Shown: piece by piece, positions 5,970 through 8,098 of the stretch
How the letters are laid out: every line of letters begins with the position of its first letter
Numbering within the stretch: position 1 is the first letter of the stretch
Source: Alphaproteobacteria bacterium
GTDB lineage: Bacteria; Pseudomonadota; Alphaproteobacteria; RF32; CAG-239
DNA: 8,098 bases
Assembly: GCA_017958895.1 (NCBI GenBank)
Contig: JAGDBT010000010.1
Span: 1 to 8,098 of the forward strand
Direction of reading: 5' to 3'
Program-made: the position numbers and the translations under genes
The notes under the pieces: generated by a model
Databases searched by the model: none
What the model saw: the letters and a program-made list of their open reading frames with translations, nothing else
Told to the model about the DNA's origin: nothing

Positions 5970-6815
5970 AACTTCGGCACCGAACGGGAGAACATGGCGA
6001 GATTTTTGATGACCGAAGCAAAAATCTTTAACCACCGGCAAATTAAGACCTTTCAGGAAATCAGCGAAGCAATCATCTAAAGTTCCGTCTTCTTCGTCGC
6101 CTTGACAGTCGGTAAACTGCCCGAAAATAAGACCGCGAAGTTTTTCAAAAGTCGGTTGTTGTTTCAGTTGTTGTAACATCAAATCTATTTTATGCAGACG
6201 TTCATGAATGTCCTCAATCAACAAAATTTTATCTCTCAAATCCGGAAAATACGGTGTTCCGGCTAACCTTAGCAAAACACTTAAATTGCAACACAACAAT
6301 TTTCCTTTTGCGGTGCCGCCGTGAACGGTAGTGCCTGATTTAAAATCGGTGGCTTTGCCGAATAAAAGTTTCTCCAAATCGTTTTTAATCAAAGCATCGA
6401 GCGGGCCATCCTTAAAATCGTTATACATGACAAAGCCGTTATAGGAAATAAGGTTTGATTTTTTATGTAAGGCAAGCATCAGCGCAACATTATCGCAGAA
6501 ACCGATAAAAGGTTTCGGATTGCGAGCAACCGTTTCATAGTCAATATAAGGCAAAATGCGACTGCCGCCGGCGGCGGCACGGGCGCAAAAAACGGCTTTT
6601 ATTTCAGAATCGGCAAAAGCCTGATTTAAATCGGCGGCACGATTTTTATCGTCTCCGGCCATGTAGCGATAAACATCTAAGGTATGCTTTCCGAGTTGCG
6701 GTTGCAAGCCGAGAGATTGCAGATATTCAATCGCCGGCTTTATTTCATCTGCCGAGCCGATTTGCCCGCAAGGGGCGATTATGGCAACTTTATCTCCGAT
6801 TTTCAAATTTATCAT
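5925..6815 (-). CDS. LD-carboxypeptidase family protein (peptidase S66, LdcA/MccF-like) with Cys at the nucleophile position
   Basis: S66 enzymes cleave the L,D bond of muropeptide tetrapeptides, releasing D-Ala during cytoplasmic peptidoglycan recycling; MccF relatives cleave microcin C-type conjugates. The 296-aa protein is full length. It has the N-terminal GDKVAIIAPCG at 7-17, the IGFCDNVAL motif at 104-112, LLIEDIHE with Glu201, FGHQ with His269 and a normal C-terminal strand. Glu and His have the same 68-residue spacing as in Pseudomonas LdcA. Two departures are visible. The family's G-(Y/F)-S-D nucleophile serine is Cys107 (codon TGC), and the usual R-G-G-Y-G loop reads R-A-A-A-G at 79-83. 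It could be a Cys-nucleophile variant or one with altered activity. It starts within the preceding Mur ligase gene (ATGA, 4-nt overlap; GGAG 11 nt upstream), so the two are co-translated, and its 3' end overlaps the convergent gene. Confidence 0.88.
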   Translation of the reverse strand: MINLKIGDKVAIIAPCGQIGSADEIKPAIEYLQSLGLQPQLGKHTLDVYRYMAGDDKNRAADLNQAFADSEIKAVFCARAAAGGSRILPYIDYETVARNPKPFIGFCDNVALMLALHKKSNLISYNGFVMYNDFKDGPLDALIKNDLEKLLFGKATDFKSGTTVHGGTAKGKLLCCNLSVLLRLAGTPYFPDLRDKILLIEDIHERLHKIDLMLQQLKQQPTFEKLRGLIFGQFTDCQGDEEDGTLDDCFADFLKGLNLPVVKDFCFGHQKSRHVLPFGAEVLFDADNCRLEILSY

Positions 6816-8098
6816 TGCGGTAGTTTCTCCAAAATCAGATTACACAAGTCGGTTAAAGAATTATCTCGCGCCCCCATAATTACAATCCGGTCACCCGAAG
6901 AGGCTTTTTGCAAAATCAAATCTGCCGCCGCGGTTTTGTCGGCCGCAAAATAGGCTTCTTTTTTACCCAAAGTTCGGGCATATTCAATTAAATCGGCAGA
7001 AGAAATATCCTTGGTAACGGTTCCGCCGACGAAAAATATTTCCGGCATAATCAGGATATCTTGCGGCGAAAGGTTGTTTACAAATTCGGAAATTATTTCT
7101 TTGCCTAAGGAACGCATCGGTCCGAAACCGTGCGGTTGAAACATAACGATAAGCCGGCCTTCATATTGGCGCAAAGCTTTTACGGAGGCCTTTATTTTAT
7201 CAGGATTATGGGCAAAATCGTCAATAACGGTAATTTGTTTTTTTTGCCCGATTACCTCTAAACGTCTTTTGGTTCCGTGAAAATTTTGCAGAATTTCGGC
7301 GGCGACAAATTTATCAACTCCCATTTGTTCACAAACGGCAATGGCAGCCAAAGCATTGGCAACATTAAAAGTTCCGATTAAATTTAAGCGAAATTCGCGC
7401 CCCGCAAAAGTATAAGAAGTGCCTTCAGGCAAAGCTTTTATATTATCGGCAAAATATTCGGCCTGCGGATTTTTGAGCGAAAAACGCGCTATCGGCACCG
7501 TAGCGGTTATTTTGCGGCACAACTCGTAATCATCATTGAGCACTACGGCGTGCTTGGTGCGCGAGGCAAAATTTTGGAACAATTCCGTCAGCTCTTCGAG
7601 AGTTTTATGGTCTTTTGAAATATTGTTAATCAAGGCAATATATGGGTTGTATAAATCTATGCTGCCGTTGCTTTCATCGGCTTCCACCACACATATTTCG
7701 CCATCGTTATAGATGATATTCGGAATGCCGGGATAATTTTCATAATCGCGAAGCAAACCGCCGTTAATCATGCAAGGTTTTTTGCCGGCCTTATCCAAAA
7801 TAAAGCCGATCATGGCGGTAGTGGTGGTTTTGCCGCTCGTACCGCCGACGGCAATGCCGTAAGCATAGTCATGAAAAATTTCAGCCAATAATTCCGGCCG
7901 GGTTTTTAGCGGAATATTTTTTTCTTCGGCGGCTTTAATATCCGGAATGGAATCTTCAACGGCCGTTGAAGCACATACAAAATCTAAATCGTCGGTTACG
8001 GCCGAACCATCTTGCGGAAAAATCTCTATACCCAAATCCTGCAATTTTTGTTTGTTTTTCAAATCACGTCCCAAATCAAAATTGCGATCTGAACCTCT
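6812..8098 (-). CDS. Mur ligase family protein, Mpl/MurC-like, N-terminus beyond the window
   Basis: Mur ligases join amino acids or peptides to UDP-MurNAc using ATP. The visible 428 residues run to the stop at 6812, and the open frame continues past the right edge. The TTG near 8074 is not the start, because the preceding codons encode GSDRNFD, the conserved sugar-nucleotide-binding GSD motif; roughly 25-30 residues are missing. Residue numbers are from the visible end. The P-loop GGTSGKTTTT is at 85-94 (usual form GTHGKTTT), EADES at 139-143, GTFNVANALAA at 242-252, HGTKRRLE at 274-281, DDFAHNP at 293-299 and FQPHGFGP at 320-327. DDFAH and the estimated total of about 455 aa favour Mpl, the ligase that reattaches recycled tripeptide, over MurC. 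The His-to-Asn change in DDFAHNP and the Ser in the P-loop point to a divergent subgroup. The 4-nt overlap with the LD-carboxypeptidase, which makes Mpl's tripeptide substrate, supports a recycling role. Confidence 0.85.
   Translation of the reverse strand, partial: RGSDRNFDLGRDLKNKQKLQDLGIEIFPQDGSAVTDDLDFVCASTAVEDSIPDIKAAEEKNIPLKTRPELLAEIFHDYAYGIAVGGTSGKTTTTAMIGFILDKAGKKPCMINGGLLRDYENYPGIPNIIYNDGEICVVEADESNGSIDLYNPYIALINNISKDHKTLEELTELFQNFASRTKHAVVLNDDYELCRKITATVPIARFSLKNPQAEYFADNIKALPEGTSYTFAGREFRLNLIGTFNVANALAAIAVCEQMGVDKFVAAEILQNFHGTKRRLEVIGQKKQITVIDDFAHNPDKIKASVKALRQYEGRLIVMFQPHGFGPMRSLGKEIISEFVNNLSPQDILIMPEIFFVGGTVTKDISSADLIEYARTLGKKEAYFAADKTAAADLILQKASSGDRIVIMGARDNSLTDLCNLILEKLPQ

Noticed and set aside
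8072..8074. TTG as the start codon of the Mur ligase gene
   Set aside because: The frame stays open to the window edge and the upstream codons encode the conserved GSD motif, so the true start is outside the window.

Overview
The window is a moderately AT-rich stretch of bacterial chromosome. It holds eight complete genes and two cut by the window edges. The best guess for the source is an alphaproteobacterium, possibly one of the AT-rich gut or animal-associated lineages. The evidence is the C-terminal tail of TsaD (RPRWPLDE followed by a Gly/Ala/Lys-rich end) and the divergent pairing of tsaD with a mitofilin-like (COG4223) membrane protein, a neighbourhood typical of Alphaproteobacteria. 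No mobile element, phage gene, tRNA, rRNA or CRISPR array is visible.

Left part (1-1831). The tail of a lipoprotein-like gene on the + strand converges on a minus-strand tsaD-nth operon: the tRNA t6A threonylcarbamoyltransferase subunit, then endonuclease III. The two operon genes overlap by one base (TGATG). The nth stop lies 1 bp from the stop of the incoming gene.

Middle part (1832-4391). Divergent from tsaD is a + strand two-gene operon. The first gene is a mitofilin/Mic60-type inner-membrane protein. The second, again joined by a TGATG overlap, is a member of the ADP-dependent glucokinase/phosphofructokinase family, best known from Archaea and animals and unexpected here. A strong hairpin with T tracts on both sides closes this operon and also serves the convergent gene beyond it.

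Right-middle part (4392-5969). A small secreted protein has Gln/Val repeats, a glycine-zipper-like segment and a nine-His C-terminus. Upstream of it are a predicted promoter and an 11-bp-arm palindrome. Then come a small, very acidic hypothetical protein and, divergent from it, a polytopic membrane protein with an HELTH metalloprotease motif (M50-like).

Right part (5925-8098, minus strand). A Mur-ligase-family gene (N-terminus off the window) is followed, with a 4-nt ATGA overlap, by an S66 LD-carboxypeptidase. Together they look like a peptidoglycan tripeptide-recycling pair: the carboxypeptidase trims tetrapeptide to tripeptide and an Mpl-like ligase reattaches it to UDP-MurNAc. The carboxypeptidase has Cys where the family has its nucleophilic Ser, and its 3' end overlaps the M50-like gene tail-to-tail by 45 bp.

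The most unusual observations are the bacterial ADP-dependent kinase coupled to a mitofilin-like gene and the Ser-to-Cys change in the LD-carboxypeptidase. I saw no clear evidence of a wholly new multi-gene system.
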